From assembly GCA_910577665.1 (NCBI GenBank), contig CAJTOJ010000033.1, forward strand, positions 1-44,121: a stretch of DNA of 44,121 bases, given 5' to 3'. The notes below the pieces were generated by a model. It had not been told where the DNA came from and did not search any database. It saw nothing but the letters and a program-made list of their open reading frames with translations. The position numbers were made by a program, and so were the translations under genes. Of the stretch, positions 26,608-35,303 are shown piece by piece; position 1 is the first letter of the stretch; every line of letters begins with the position of its first letter. Source of the stretch: an uncultured Acetatifactor sp. Lineage in GTDB: Bacteria; Bacillota; Clostridia; Lachnospirales; Lachnospiraceae.

Positions 26608-26757
26608 GATGGGATGTTTAAGAAAATCATAAGGTTTATTTTATAAAATGCTCATATGCGGTTCATATTTGTTCCGTATGATACTGGAAACAAAATACTT
26701 TCCGGTAAAAGTCCCTATGCCATTCCGGCGCCGCGAAATCAGACTGCTTGCCTTTGT

Positions 26758-26910
26758 GGTTTGGCGGAACTGCTGTGTGCCAACCTACATGTCAAAGGTG
26801 GCATGTAGCCCATGCAGGTTGTGTGCAACTTCCAGACTCTCGGCGCTCGCTTATGGTGGAACATTGGGATGCGTGGGAGTTTACAAAAAATACTGCCGGG
26901 CGGGAAGGAT
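26758..26910 (+). repeat. dispersed repeat, copy 2 (upstream of relQ)
   Basis: Second copy of the element at 7227-7360. Shared blocks: 26758-26791 (GGTTT, CTGCTGTG, GCCA, CATG), AGGTTGTG at about 26817-26824, and the exact 22-nt match starting TTATGGTGGAACATTGGGAT at 26851. This copy has a longer middle with CTACATG facing CATGTAG and CCAACCT facing AGGTTG, so the RNA could fold. It ends about 30 nt before the relQ ATG. Apart from it, 26608-26940 shows no gene. Confidence 0.6.
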
Positions 26911-26940
26911 GTCTCCGGCAAAGTAACAGGAAGGTTCGAC

Positions 26941-27534
26941 ATGACGAACGAGCAATATTATGAACTGATAAAACCTTACGAGGATGTGACCAGGGTTATG
27001 CTGACCAAGCTGGAAATCTTGAATCACAGCATATACAGCAAGGATACAGGAAAGCCTATCCACCACATCCAGAACCGCATCAAACAGAAGAAAAGCATTG
27101 AAGGTAAGCTGGAGCGGCTGGAGCTGACAGACAGTGTCATGAATGCAAAGGATCATCTCATGGATATTGCGGGGATCCGGGTGATCTGCTATTTTCCGGG
27201 CGAAATCTATGACCTGGTGGAATGCCTGAAGCGGCAGACAGACTTGATTGTCATCAAGGAGAAGGACTACATAAAATCACCAAAGAAGAGCGGATACCGC
27301 AGTTTCCACGCGGTGTTTGGCGTTCCAATACACTGTCTGGATGCAATGGAGTATTATCCGGTGGAGATCCAGTTCCGTACCATGTCCATGGATTTCTGGG
27401 CCAGCATGGAACACAGGATCTGTTACAAAAAGGAGTATGAAGAGAAAGAGGCAGTCAGCCAGGAGATGCAACAGTATGCTAAAATACTGGAACAGATCGA
27501 GAGCCGTTTTGAGTTGCAGGTGCGGGAAGAGTGA
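26941..27534 (+). CDS. relQ: RelQ/YjbM-type small alarmone synthetase
   Basis: Single-domain (p)ppGpp synthetase of 197 residues, lacking hydrolase, TGS and ACT domains. Motifs: HIQNRIKQKKSIEGKLER, DIAGIRVICYF, IKSPKKSGYRSFHAVF (G-loop/substrate region) and the catalytic VEIQFRTMSMDFWASMEH. The ATG follows CAGGAAGG at 6 nt; the frame is open upstream but only across the dispersed repeat. It stands alone between dapL and the T-box leader. Function in the stringent response is family knowledge. Confidence 0.92.
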   Translation: MTNEQYYELIKPYEDVTRVMLTKLEILNHSIYSKDTGKPIHHIQNRIKQKKSIEGKLERLELTDSVMNAKDHLMDIAGIRVICYFPGEIYDLVECLKRQTDLIVIKEKDYIKSPKKSGYRSFHAVFGVPIHCLDAMEYYPVEIQFRTMSMDFWASMEHRICYKKEYEEKEAVSQEMQQYAKILEQIESRFELQVREE

Positions 27535-27540
27535 AGGCCG

Positions 27541-27557
27541 GCCATGCAGGGCATGGC
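27541..27557. other. 7-bp hairpin after relQ
   Basis: GCCATGC-AGG-GCATGGC is a perfect palindrome immediately after the relQ stop. No T-run follows, so it may be a weak or factor-dependent terminator. The remainder of 27558-27725 shows nothing I can support. Confidence 0.4.
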
Positions 27558-27725
27558 TATGGATCCGGTAAGCAGGCTTGTTCCTTGTCAGTACGGGAAC
27601 TGAACGTGGTGGATCTGAGCGTCAGAGAGCCCGATGCGGAGGACGCAGTGGGGCGGATTGACCATGGGAGTGAGGGGGAGACTTAAGCATTTCAAAAGAT
27701 ATCGGCTGGGTTATAGAAAAAGTGC

Positions 27726-27754
27726 TTGCAAACCATGCCAAGGTGTGGTAGTAT
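27726..27754 (+). promoter_or_regulatory. promoter for the aspS-gatCAB operon
   Basis: TTGCAA (27726-27731), 17-bp spacer, TAGTAT (27749-27754). Transcription from about 27761 would include the whole T-box leader. Confidence 0.5.
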
Positions 27755-27760
27755 AACTTT

Positions 27761-28149
27761 CAAAATATTTGCGGCGCTTTGCTGACCCAGGACAGGGTCA
27801 TATGCCGCAAGGTAAATGCCATGAAGGAGACTCTTTTCAGGGAAAACGACAGGAAGGAGGCGTCACCGACTGAGAGCGCCACACGCGGGAACTGATATAG
27901 GGAACACTCCGGAGCAGGTGGTCTGAACGCAGCGGATACAGACAGGAAGGGATTCCCGGGAGGGAATTGCCGGGATGTGCTGTAGGAAGCTGTGCTAGGG
28001 TTGCACGTTGCACGCGTTAAGTGTAAGAGTGGAAGGACTGAAGAATGCCTTTGATGGAAGGTACAGTGCTTCAATGCGGGTGGTACCGCGGATAATATCG
28101 CATATTATTCGTCCCGGGATGCAGGAAACTGTGTTCCGGGGCTTTTTTT
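27761..28149 (+). ncRNA. T-box leader, probably Asn-responsive
   Basis: The conserved T-box sequence GGGTGGTACCGCG lies at 28078-28090, followed by an intrinsic terminator. In stem I, GGAACACTCCGGAGC (27901-27915) fits the usual pattern of specifier codon followed by AC-pyrimidine-rich-GAG, giving AAC (27903-27905), Asn; the overlapping GAA (27902-27904) would be Glu. GGAG in GAAGGAGACTC (about 27820) can pair with CTCC just after the specifier as stem I base. Uncharged tRNA would prevent termination and raise aspS-gatCAB expression. The leader is long (about 390 nt). The specifier call is by pattern, not by folding. Confidence 0.88.
28113..28149 (+). terminator. T-box-controlled terminator
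   Basis: CCCGGGATGCAG (28113-28124), loop GAAA and CTGTGTTCCGGG (28129-28140) form a 12-bp stem with wobble pairs, followed by seven T (28143-28149). It is the terminator partner of the T-box antiterminator. Confidence 0.9.
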
Positions 28150-28166
28150 ATCCTTGTGGGCAGGAA

Positions 28167-28224
28167 CCCAGGCCGGTGCAGTCTGTCTGATATCCCATAC
28201 CAGACGGACAGTGGCCAGCCTGGG
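28167..28224 (+). other. second long hairpin in the aspS leader
   Basis: CCCAGGC (28167-28173) pairs with GCCTGGG (28218-28224), and inside GTCTGTCTG (28181-28189) pairs with CAGACGGAC (28201-28209) with one wobble. It lies between the T-box terminator and the aspS start and has no T-run, so it may stabilise the mRNA 5' end after readthrough. Confidence 0.4.
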
Positions 28225-28335
28225 CTGACCTGACCTGGATGAAGGAAGACAAAGGGATGTGAGCATCGAGCTTTTATTGGAAAACATGCTCCAGGAAAAG
28301 TCCCGGACACATCACGCAAGGGAAGGAGACACTTT

Positions 28336-30105
28336 ATGAAGGCAGGGAAGTCAATGGAAGCAGGCAACATCTACAGAGACATGTCGATCCGCGAAATCGG
28401 GGAACAACACATTGGGAAATCTGTGCGGATGGCCGGATGGGTGGAGAACATCCGCGACCATGGCGGGGTATCCTTCCTGGATCTGCGGGATATGTACGGG
28501 GTACTCCAGGTAGTGATCCGCAGGGAGGGGCTGCTGAAAGGGCTTGTGCGGGAGACCTGTATTAGTGTTTCAGGGGTTGTGGAACTTAGGGAAGAAGAGA
28601 CTTACAACCCCAGGATCCCCACAGGAACCATTGAGCTGGATGCCGGAGGGATCACCGTGCTGGGAAAGGTATACCGGCAGCTTCCCTTTGAGGTGGTCTC
28701 ATCCAGGGAGACCAGGGAGGAGGTACGTCTCAGATACCGCTATCTGGATCTGCGCAACAGGAAAGTGCAGGACAACATACTTTTCCGGTCCCGGGTGATC
28801 GCATACCTGCGGCAGAAGATGACAGATCTGGGATTCGTGGAGATCCAGACACCGATCCTGTGCGCCTCCTCCCCTGAGGGCGCCAGGGACTATATCGTGC
28901 CGTCCCGCAGGTTCAAGGGAAAGTTCTACGCCCTGCCCCAGGCGCCCCAGCAGTACAAGCAGCTTCTGATGGCTTCCGGCATTGACAGATACTTCCAGAT
29001 TGCCCCCTGTTTCAGGGATGAGGATGCGCGGGCAGACAGGTCGCCGGGGGAATTCTACCAGTTGGATTTTGAGATGGGATTTGCCACCCAGGAGGACGTT
29101 TTCCGGGTAGGGGAGGAAGTGCTGTCGGCCACTTTTGAGACATTTGCGCCCGGGGGATATGCTGTGACCAAGGCTCCTTTTCCGGTGATCAGCTATAGAC
29201 AGGCCATGCTGGAATTCGGCTGTGACAAGCCGGATCTGCGCAATCCCTTAAGGATCTTGGACGTGACGGATTTCTTCCAGAACTGTACGTTCCGGCCTTT
29301 CCTGGGCAAATGTGTCCGGGCCATCAAGGTCAGCCGGGAGATGAGCAAGGGATTCCATGAAAAATTGCTGCAGTTTGCTCTTTCCCTGGGCATGGGGGGA
29401 CTGGGGTATCTGGAAGTGGCCCAGGATCTGACATACAAGGGTCCCATTGATAAGTTCATTCCAGAGGAATGGAAAGGAGAACTGGGAAAACTTGCCGGAC
29501 TCCAGCCAGGGGATACCATTTTCTTCATAGCAGATAAAGAGGAGCGGGCCTGTTACTATGCAGGGAAGATCCGCAGCGAGCTGGGAGAAAAACTGGGCCT
29601 GGTGGAGGAGAAGGCGTTCCGTTTCTGTTATGTGAACGATTTTCCCATGTATGAGCGGGATCCGGAGACAGGAAAACCCGCCTTTACCCACAACCCATTC
29701 TCCATGCCTCAGGGAGGGCTGGAGGCGCTGGAGACCAAGGATCCCCTGGATATACTGGCATACCAGTATGACATTGTGTGCAATGGGGTGGAGCTTTCTT
29801 CCGGTGCAGTGCGGAATCATGACAGGGATATCATGGTGAAAGCATTTGCCATAGCCGGGTATGGGGAAGAGACTTTGCAGCAGAAGTTCGGCGCGCTTTA
29901 TCAGGCATTCCAGTTCGGCGCACCGCCTCATGCAGGCATGGCTCCCGGGGTGGACAGGATGCTGATGCTCCTTAGGGGAGAGGAGAACATCCGGGAGGTG
30001 ATTGCTTTTCCCATGAGTGGTTCCGGACAGGACTTGATGTGCGGCACACCGGGAGAGGTCACGGAACAGCAACTGAGGGAAGTGCATGTGAAGATCCGGG
30101 GATAG
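28336..30105 (+). CDS. aspS: aspartyl-tRNA synthetase, probably non-discriminating (Asp/Asn)
   Basis: Class II synthetase of the bacterial type with the GAD insertion, 589 residues. Features: anticodon-binding OB fold with GWVENIRDHGGVSFLDLRD, motif 2 FQIAPCFRDEDARADR, flipping region PGEFYQLDFEMGF, motif 3 APPHAGMAPGVDRMLMLL. The His in IRDHGG sits where non-discriminating bacterial AspRS usually have His rather than Leu; together with co-transcribed gatCAB and an apparent Asn T-box this suggests it charges both tRNA-Asp and tRNA-Asn. Motif 3 is unusual (MAPGVDR for the common xAxGLDR; FPMSGSG for FPK). AAGGAG lies 7 nt before ATG. Confidence 0.93.
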   Translation: MKAGKSMEAGNIYRDMSIREIGEQHIGKSVRMAGWVENIRDHGGVSFLDLRDMYGVLQVVIRREGLLKGLVRETCISVSGVVELREEETYNPRIPTGTIELDAGGITVLGKVYRQLPFEVVSSRETREEVRLRYRYLDLRNRKVQDNILFRSRVIAYLRQKMTDLGFVEIQTPILCASSPEGARDYIVPSRRFKGKFYALPQAPQQYKQLLMASGIDRYFQIAPCFRDEDARADRSPGEFYQLDFEMGFATQEDVFRVGEEVLSATFETFAPGGYAVTKAPFPVISYRQAMLEFGCDKPDLRNPLRILDVTDFFQNCTFRPFLGKCVRAIKVSREMSKGFHEKLLQFALSLGMGGLGYLEVAQDLTYKGPIDKFIPEEWKGELGKLAGLQPGDTIFFIADKEERACYYAGKIRSELGEKLGLVEEKAFRFCYVNDFPMYERDPETGKPAFTHNPFSMPQGGLEALETKDPLDILAYQYDIVCNGVELSSGAVRNHDRDIMVKAFAIAGYGEETLQQKFGALYQAFQFGAPPHAGMAPGVDRMLMLLRGEENIREVIAFPMSGSGQDLMCGTPGEVTEQQLREVHVKIRG

Positions 30106-30132
30106 GCAGTGGCAAAAGGAGGGAGACGGGAT

Positions 30133-30426
30133 ATGGCAAATAGAATCAGTGATGACATCATAGAATATGTGGGAATCCTGGCAAAGCTGGAGCTTTCCGG
30201 GCAGGAAAGGGAGCAGGCCAGGCGGGATATGGAAGAGATGCTATGCTATATAGACAAATTAAATGAGCTGGATACTTCCGGGGTGGAACCTATGTCCCAT
30301 GTATTCCAGGTACAGAATGTATTCCGGGAGGATGTGGTGACAAACGGTGACGGTGGGCAGGAGACCCTGTGTAACGCGCCTGAGCAGAAGGATGGGATGT
30401 TCGTGGTGCCGAAGACTTTTGTCTAG
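30133..30426 (+). CDS. gatC: Asp/Glu-tRNA amidotransferase subunit C
   Basis: Small helical subunit that stabilises GatA in the GatCAB amidotransferase, 97 residues. The pattern DIIEYVGILAKLELSGQERE and MEEMLCYIDKLNELDTSGVEP followed by NVFREDVV is characteristic. ATG 30133 follows AAGGAGGGAG; a GTG at 30109 in the same frame is less likely. Follows aspS by 27 nt in the same operon. Confidence 0.93.
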   Translation: MANRISDDIIEYVGILAKLELSGQEREQARRDMEEMLCYIDKLNELDTSGVEPMSHVFQVQNVFREDVVTNGDGGQETLCNAPEQKDGMFVVPKTFV

Positions 30427-30453
30427 AGGAGGACAGATAGGGGGTATTTGGAA

Positions 30454-32013
30454 ATGGAGATGGGTTTTGCTACAGCTGTGGAGCTTGCCACAGCCATACA
30501 ACAGGGGAAAACAACAGCAGTGGAGGCCATGGAGGCGGTGCTTGCCAGGATCGGGGAAACGGAAGAACTGTACAATTGTTATGTGACAGTGGACCGGGAG
30601 AGAGCCTTGCAAAAAGCAGAAGCCGTACAGAAACGTATCCAGGCAGGAGAGCCGGCAGGCCCCCTGGCGGGAGTACCGGTGGCCATCAAAGACAACCTGC
30701 ATGTGGCAGGGCTTCCTACCACCTGTTCATCCAGGATCCTGGCCTCCTACCGGCCGACCTTCAGCGCCGAGGCTGTAAGGAGACTGGAGCAGGCCGGGGC
30801 CGTGGTGGTGGGCAAGACCAATATGGATGAATTTGCCATGGGCTCCACCACGGAGACCTCTGCCTGGGGAGTCACCAGGAATCCCTGGAACCCGGGGCAT
30901 GTACCCGGTGGTTCTTCCGGCGGTTCTGCCGCTGCCGTGGCGGCGGGGGAATGCTTCCTTGCCCTGGGATCCGATACAGGCGGGTCTGTCCGCCAGCCTG
31001 CTTCCCACTGTGGTGTGGTGGGCATGAAACCTACCTATGGCACCGTGTCCCGGTATGGCCTGGTGGCCTATGGTTCCTCTCTGGATCAGGTGGGGCCACT
31101 GGCCAGGACAGTGGAGGACTGTGCGGCTGTACTGGAAGTGATTGCCGCCAGGGATGAGAAGGATTCCACTTCCCTGGCCAGGGAAGACACGGATTTTACC
31201 AAAGCCCTGGTGCAGGATGTACAGGGAATGCGCATCGGGATCCCCAGGGATTATTTTGGGCAGGGCCTGGATGAGGAGGTAAAGGAGGCTGTGCTGGAGG
31301 CAGCGGCACTGCTTGGACAACAGGGTGCACTGGTGGAAGAGTTTGACTTAGACCTGGTAGATTATGCGGTTCCCGCATATTATACCATTGCCGCTGCGGA
31401 GGCCAGCTCCAATCTGGAGCGCTTTGACGGGGTGAAATACGGATACCGGGCAGCAGAAGCAGAAGAGCTGCATCAGATGTACAAACGGACCCGTTCCCGG
31501 GGATTTGGCCCGGAGGTAAAGCGCCGCATCATGCTGGGCAGCTTTGTGCTCAGCGCAGGCTATTATGATGCCTATTATCTGAAAGCCCTCAAGGTGAAAG
31601 CCATGATCAAGGCGGCCTTTGACCAGGCCTTTGCCAGATATGACTGTATCGTAAGCCCGGTGGCGCCCACTACGGCTCCCGGGCTGGGAGAGAGCCTGCA
31701 GGATCCTCTGCGGATGTATCTGGGGGATATTTACACAGTCTCCGCGAACCTGGCAGGCCTTCCGGCCATCAGTCTGCCCTGTGGCGTGGACCAAAAGGGG
31801 CTTCCCATAGGACTACAGCTTATGGGGGATTGTTTCCAGGAGAAAAAGCTGCTTAGGGTGGCATATACTTACGGGCAGCTGACACAGGACAAGATGCCTG
31901 CAGGCATTCCAGGACAATTCGTCCAGGGCGCAAAAACGGTATCCTGTCCGAAAGACCAGATAGAAAAAGCAGCTGTGGCAGAAGCCCACGCACCAGGAAA
32001 GGGGGGCATGTAA
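30454..32013 (+). CDS. gatA: Asp/Glu-tRNA amidotransferase subunit A
   Basis: Amidase-family subunit releasing ammonia from glutamine, 519 residues. With the start at 30454 the Ser-cisSer-Lys triad falls at Lys79 (VAIKDN), Ser154 (PGGSSGGSAA) and Ser178 (DTGGSVRQPA), which are the positions known in the characterised family member, supporting this start over TTG 30448 or ATG 30460. GGGGG lies 9 nt upstream. The final TAA directly abuts the gatB ATG. Confidence 0.95.
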   Translation: MEMGFATAVELATAIQQGKTTAVEAMEAVLARIGETEELYNCYVTVDRERALQKAEAVQKRIQAGEPAGPLAGVPVAIKDNLHVAGLPTTCSSRILASYRPTFSAEAVRRLEQAGAVVVGKTNMDEFAMGSTTETSAWGVTRNPWNPGHVPGGSSGGSAAAVAAGECFLALGSDTGGSVRQPASHCGVVGMKPTYGTVSRYGLVAYGSSLDQVGPLARTVEDCAAVLEVIAARDEKDSTSLAREDTDFTKALVQDVQGMRIGIPRDYFGQGLDEEVKEAVLEAAALLGQQGALVEEFDLDLVDYAVPAYYTIAAAEASSNLERFDGVKYGYRAAEAEELHQMYKRTRSRGFGPEVKRRIMLGSFVLSAGYYDAYYLKALKVKAMIKAAFDQAFARYDCIVSPVAPTTAPGLGESLQDPLRMYLGDIYTVSANLAGLPAISLPCGVDQKGLPIGLQLMGDCFQEKKLLRVAYTYGQLTQDKMPAGIPGQFVQGAKTVSCPKDQIEKAAVAEAHAPGKGGM

Positions 32014-33444
32014 ATGGACAGAGAATATGAGACGGTCATTGGTCTGGAGGTTCATGTGGAACTTGCCACCAGGACAAAGATCTTCTGTGGCTGTTCCACC
32101 GCTTTCGGGGCAGCTCCCAATGCTCACACCTGTCCGGTGTGTACGGGAATGCCGGGTGCTTTGCCGGTGTTGAACAGAAAGGTCCTGGAGCACGCTGTTG
32201 CGGTGGGGCTTGCCACCCACTGCGAGATCACCAGGTATTGCAAGTTCGACCGAAAGAACTATTTTTATCCGGACAATCCCCAGAACTATCAGATCTCTCA
32301 GCTCTATCTGCCTATTTGCAGGAACGGCTATGTGGAGATCGGCACATCACAGGGTACAAAGAAAGTGGGGATCCACGAGATCCACATGGAGGAGGATGCA
32401 GGAAAACTACTCCATGATGACTGGGAGGATGTGTCCCTGGTGGACTATAACCGTTCCGGGGTTCCCTTGATTGAGATTGTATCAGAGCCGGATATGCGCA
32501 GTGCCCAGGAGGTCATCGCCTACCTGGAGAAGCTGCGGCTGATCATCCGCTATCTGGGGGCCAGCGACTGCAAACTTCAGGAAGGTTCCATGCGGGCGGA
32601 CGTGAATCTGTCCGTGCGCAAGGTGGGGGCTAAAGAGTACGGCATACGCACAGAGATGAAGAACCTGGGATCCTTCCGGGCCATATCCAGGGCCATTGAG
32701 GGAGAGTGTAAAAGACAGATTGATCTGTTGGAGAGCGGTGAGAGGGTGATCCAGGAGACCAGGCGCTGGGATGAGACAAAAGAGACCTCCTATGCCATGC
32801 GCTCCAAGGAGGATGCCCGGGATTACCGCTATTTTCCAGATCCGGATCTGGTTCCTGTCCGGATCAGCGATGCATTCCTGGAGGAGATTGCGGGCAGACA
32901 GCCGGAATTTCGCACAGAGAAAATGCAGCGTTACAAGACGGAATTTGATATTCCTGATTATGATATTGAGATCATCACATCATCCAGGCATATGGCAGAT
33001 CTCTTTGAGGAGACAGTGGCCTGTGGTGCCGCTCCCAAGAAAGTATCCAACTGGCTGATGGTGGAAACTTTGCGGCTCTTAAAAGAAAAAGGCCTGGATC
33101 CAGAAGACATCCGTTTTTCCCCGGCACATCTGGCCAGTCTGATTGCCCTGGCGGAGAGCAGGGTGATCAACTCTACTGTGGCCAAGGAAGTATTTGAAGT
33201 CCTGTTTGAGGAGGATGTGGATCCGGAAAGCTATGTAGAGGAAAAGGGCCTGAAGATGGTCAGCAATGAGAGCGCCCTGCTGGAGACAGTGAAGGAGGTC
33301 CTTGCTGCCAACCCGAAATCCGTGGAGGACTACCGGGGCGGGAAGGAGAAAGCCATGGGTTTCCTGGTAGGACAGACCATGAAGGCCATGAAGGGAAAAG
33401 CAGATCCCGGTGCCGTGGGAAAGCTTTTGAAGGAACTGCTGTAA
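32014..33444 (+). CDS. gatB: Asp/Glu-tRNA amidotransferase subunit B
   Basis: Kinase/amidotransferase subunit that activates mischarged Asp-tRNA-Asn or Glu-tRNA-Gln, 476 residues. Signature YETVIGLEVHVELATRTKIFCGC, the zinc-site Cys (CGCS and CPVCTGMPG), FDRKNYFYPDNPQNYQISQ, and HMEEDAGKLLHD; C-terminal YqeY-like tail domain (about 330-476). AAAGGGGGG precedes ATG within the gatA end. Last gene of the T-box operon. Confidence 0.95.
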   Translation: MDREYETVIGLEVHVELATRTKIFCGCSTAFGAAPNAHTCPVCTGMPGALPVLNRKVLEHAVAVGLATHCEITRYCKFDRKNYFYPDNPQNYQISQLYLPICRNGYVEIGTSQGTKKVGIHEIHMEEDAGKLLHDDWEDVSLVDYNRSGVPLIEIVSEPDMRSAQEVIAYLEKLRLIIRYLGASDCKLQEGSMRADVNLSVRKVGAKEYGIRTEMKNLGSFRAISRAIEGECKRQIDLLESGERVIQETRRWDETKETSYAMRSKEDARDYRYFPDPDLVPVRISDAFLEEIAGRQPEFRTEKMQRYKTEFDIPDYDIEIITSSRHMADLFEETVACGAAPKKVSNWLMVETLRLLKEKGLDPEDIRFSPAHLASLIALAESRVINSTVAKEVFEVLFEEDVDPESYVEEKGLKMVSNESALLETVKEVLAANPKSVEDYRGGKEKAMGFLVGQTMKAMKGKADPGAVGKLLKELL

Positions 33445-33457
33445 CCGGATACCCCGC

Positions 33458-33489
33458 TGCAGGCCGGCCCTAATGGGGGGCGGCCTGCA
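33458..33489. terminator. hairpin between gatB and the convergent gene
   Basis: TGCAGGCCG (33458-33466) and CGGCCTGCA (33481-33489) pair over 9 bp, with further C-G pairs inside. No T-run on either side. It overlaps the last codons of the facing gene and may be a weak bidirectional terminator. Confidence 0.45.
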
Positions 33490-34225
33490 TTACATAGTCG
33501 ATGTATTTGCGTGTATGCTCGGGATGCTGTCCGTTTAAGAGGACACAGAGTACCACATCCTCATCCTTGAAGTGATAGCTTTCCCGGATATTGCTGCCGT
33601 CCAGGTAGAGCCCCACGGGCCTGGGATCATGCATGGCCTCAGGATGCCTGGGGTCAGGATAATGGGGGACATAAGAGTTGTCCATGGCATCCAGGGCAGC
33701 ATCCTTCTCTTCCACCACGGCCATGTCGATGTAGTAGAAATGATCCTGGTAAGCTTCCAGCTGCTCCGGCGTCAGAAATTCCCGCAGGTCATAGAAGGTC
33801 TCGTTATTGGCATAGTTCTGGATGCCGTCCGGGTCAGAGACGATTACATCCAGCTCCCCGGCGGCAATGTAGACCATCAGCTTCTGGGTGGAGGCTACGG
33901 AAGACTCATCCAGGCCATCCGAAGTCAGATACAGGGAGGAATCGAACAGGATGTCGCAGGTGCCTGTATCAATCCCGGCGTATTCGGCGAATCCCTGGTT
34001 ATAGTCAGCCGCGGCATCCAGTTCCACGGAGTTGAGCATACAGGCATAGAAAGCAATCTCTTTTCTGTTTAAGAGCTGGGTGACGAAGGAGATCACCATG
34101 GCAAGTACGGCTATGGTTACGATCAGATGCCATTTGTAATAATAAAAGAAATAAGATATTTTTTCTTTGAGGGTTCCGTTCCTTAGGGCTTGTCTTTCTT
34201 CTCTGAATTCGTCCATTACAGGCAT
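33470..34225 (-). CDS. conserved membrane-anchored protein of unknown function
   Basis: 251 residues. A charged cytoplasmic N-terminus (MDEFREERQALRNGTLKEKI) and the aromatic stretch SYFFYYYKWHL lead into one transmembrane helix (about 34-52); the remaining 195 residues are an acidic, extracytoplasmic domain (for example LDVIVSDPDGIQNYANNETF then YDLREFLTPEQLE), reminiscent of solute-binding-like folds seen in this Lachnospiraceae-type family. No enzymatic motif. ATG 34225 follows AAAGGTGG on the minus strand. Transcribed divergently from the next gene. Confidence 0.8.
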   Translation of the reverse strand: MPVMDEFREERQALRNGTLKEKISYFFYYYKWHLIVTIAVLAMVISFVTQLLNRKEIAFYACMLNSVELDAAADYNQGFAEYAGIDTGTCDILFDSSLYLTSDGLDESSVASTQKLMVYIAAGELDVIVSDPDGIQNYANNETFYDLREFLTPEQLEAYQDHFYYIDMAVVEEKDAALDAMDNSYVPHYPDPRHPEAMHDPRPVGLYLDGSNIRESYHFKDEDVVLCVLLNGQHPEHTRKYIDYVMQAAPH

Positions 34226-34361
34226 GGTTCATACCACCTTTCTTCTATATGACTTCACCGGTTTCTTACCATGATACGTTCTGTCTGCAATCTTGTCAAT
34301 GAATGTATTCTAATGGGAATCTAAAAAAAGGATAAAAAGAGAGATTTTGTGGAAAGTTGCC

Positions 34362-34390
34362 TTGCAACTTAAGGAAAGATGTTATATCAT
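34362..34390 (+). promoter_or_regulatory. promoter for the small membrane protein at 34545
   Basis: TTGCAA (34362-34367), 17-bp spacer, TATCAT (34385-34390). The 34226-34544 gap otherwise holds only the divergent 5' regions. Confidence 0.5.
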
Positions 34391-34544
34391 GAAAAGGGAT
34401 AAGGAATCTGCAGGGTTATCCTTGTATCAGGGACAGCGTACAAGATACAGTGCACCATGAACGACATGCAGAAACGGATCCTATGCAGAATCCGTAAGGA
34501 GACATCCGGGTTCCGGAAAATAAGAAAAGGACAGGTTAAATGAG

Positions 34545-35039
34545 ATGAGTGATACGTATGTGGAATGCCTGGTGAAGGCGAAGACCTCTCTGTGGGGTAA
34601 GTTCTTAAAGGGACTACTGATCATGCTCACGGTACTGCTGGTACTGGTCGCATTCATCATCCCGCTTGCATTCATCATTGCGATTGTGGCAGGGGTGGGA
34701 GCCTATTTCGTGAATCTCTTCACGGATCTGGAGTATGAGTACCTGTATCTGGACAAAGAACTGGTGGTGGACAAGGTGATGGCAAAGTCCAGGAGAAAAC
34801 GGGTTGCCACATATACTTTAGAGCGGATGGAGATTCTGGCTCCTGTGAAAAGCTACCGTCTGGACAATTACAAGAACCGCAATGTGAAGGTGAAGGACTA
34901 CAGCATCGGGGAAGAACTTCAGCCGGACAGGCGTTATGCCATGTACTATGAGGGTGGGGAGAAGATTCTTTTAAGCCCTTCGGAAGATCTGATCAAGGTC
35001 ATGAAAAATGCAGCGCCCAGAAAGGTGTATTCTGATTAG
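34545..35039 (+). CDS. small two-helix membrane protein (DUF6106-like)
   Basis: 164 residues: starts MSDTYVECLVKAKTSLWGKF, then one long or two short hydrophobic segments (about 22-60, LLIMLTVLLVLVAFIIPLAF), then a cytoplasmic PH-like beta domain (YEYLYLDKELVVDKVMAKSR, VATYTLERMEILAPV, YEGGEKILLSPSEDLI). I associate this architecture with DUF6106 in Clostridia, but that is from memory. The C-terminal part resembles bacterial PH (bPH) domains. Ends just before a strong hairpin terminator. Confidence 0.75.
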   Translation: MSDTYVECLVKAKTSLWGKFLKGLLIMLTVLLVLVAFIIPLAFIIAIVAGVGAYFVNLFTDLEYEYLYLDKELVVDKVMAKSRRKRVATYTLERMEILAPVKSYRLDNYKNRNVKVKDYSIGEELQPDRRYAMYYEGGEKILLSPSEDLIKVMKNAAPRKVYSD

Positions 35040-35065
35040 AATCATCCACCTGGATGGCGAAAAAG

Positions 35066-35111
35066 AACAGTTCAGTCTGTAGGGAGTATGCCCCTGTCAG
35101 GCTGAATTGTT
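35066..35111 (+). terminator. terminator hairpin of the GTTCAG/CTGAAC family
   Basis: AACAGTTCAG (35066-35075) pairs with CTGAATTGTT (35102-35111), extended inside by TCTG/CAGG and AGGG/CCCCT. GTTTTC follows. It shares its core with the hairpins at 109-140 and 4591-4673. Confidence 0.65.
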
Positions 35112-35216
35112 GTTTTCTGTACATGACTTTTCTCATGCCGGGGCTTATCCGGACTGGCTGGAAATGGCCTGCTGCACCAGCTGGAGATTTCCCTGTGATT
35201 TATTACTGATAACAGG

Positions 35217-35245
35217 TTGACTTTCGGACTTAAGTCTGCTATACT
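35217..35245 (+). promoter_or_regulatory. guaB promoter
   Basis: TTGACT (35217-35222), 17-bp spacer, TATACT (35240-35245); near-consensus. The likely first transcribed base is an A around 35252, as in stringently controlled guaB promoters of other Firmicutes (family knowledge). The coding frame open from 35217 is therefore not translated before 35304. Confidence 0.75.
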
Positions 35246-35303
35246 CATTCGAAATTTAACAGTTTTCATACAATTACACAATTTTCTGACAGGAGGATTG
35301 AAA

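Noticed and set aside
26748..26963. 71-codon ORF before relQ
   Set aside because: It is only the dispersed repeat read in one frame, without a ribosome binding site.
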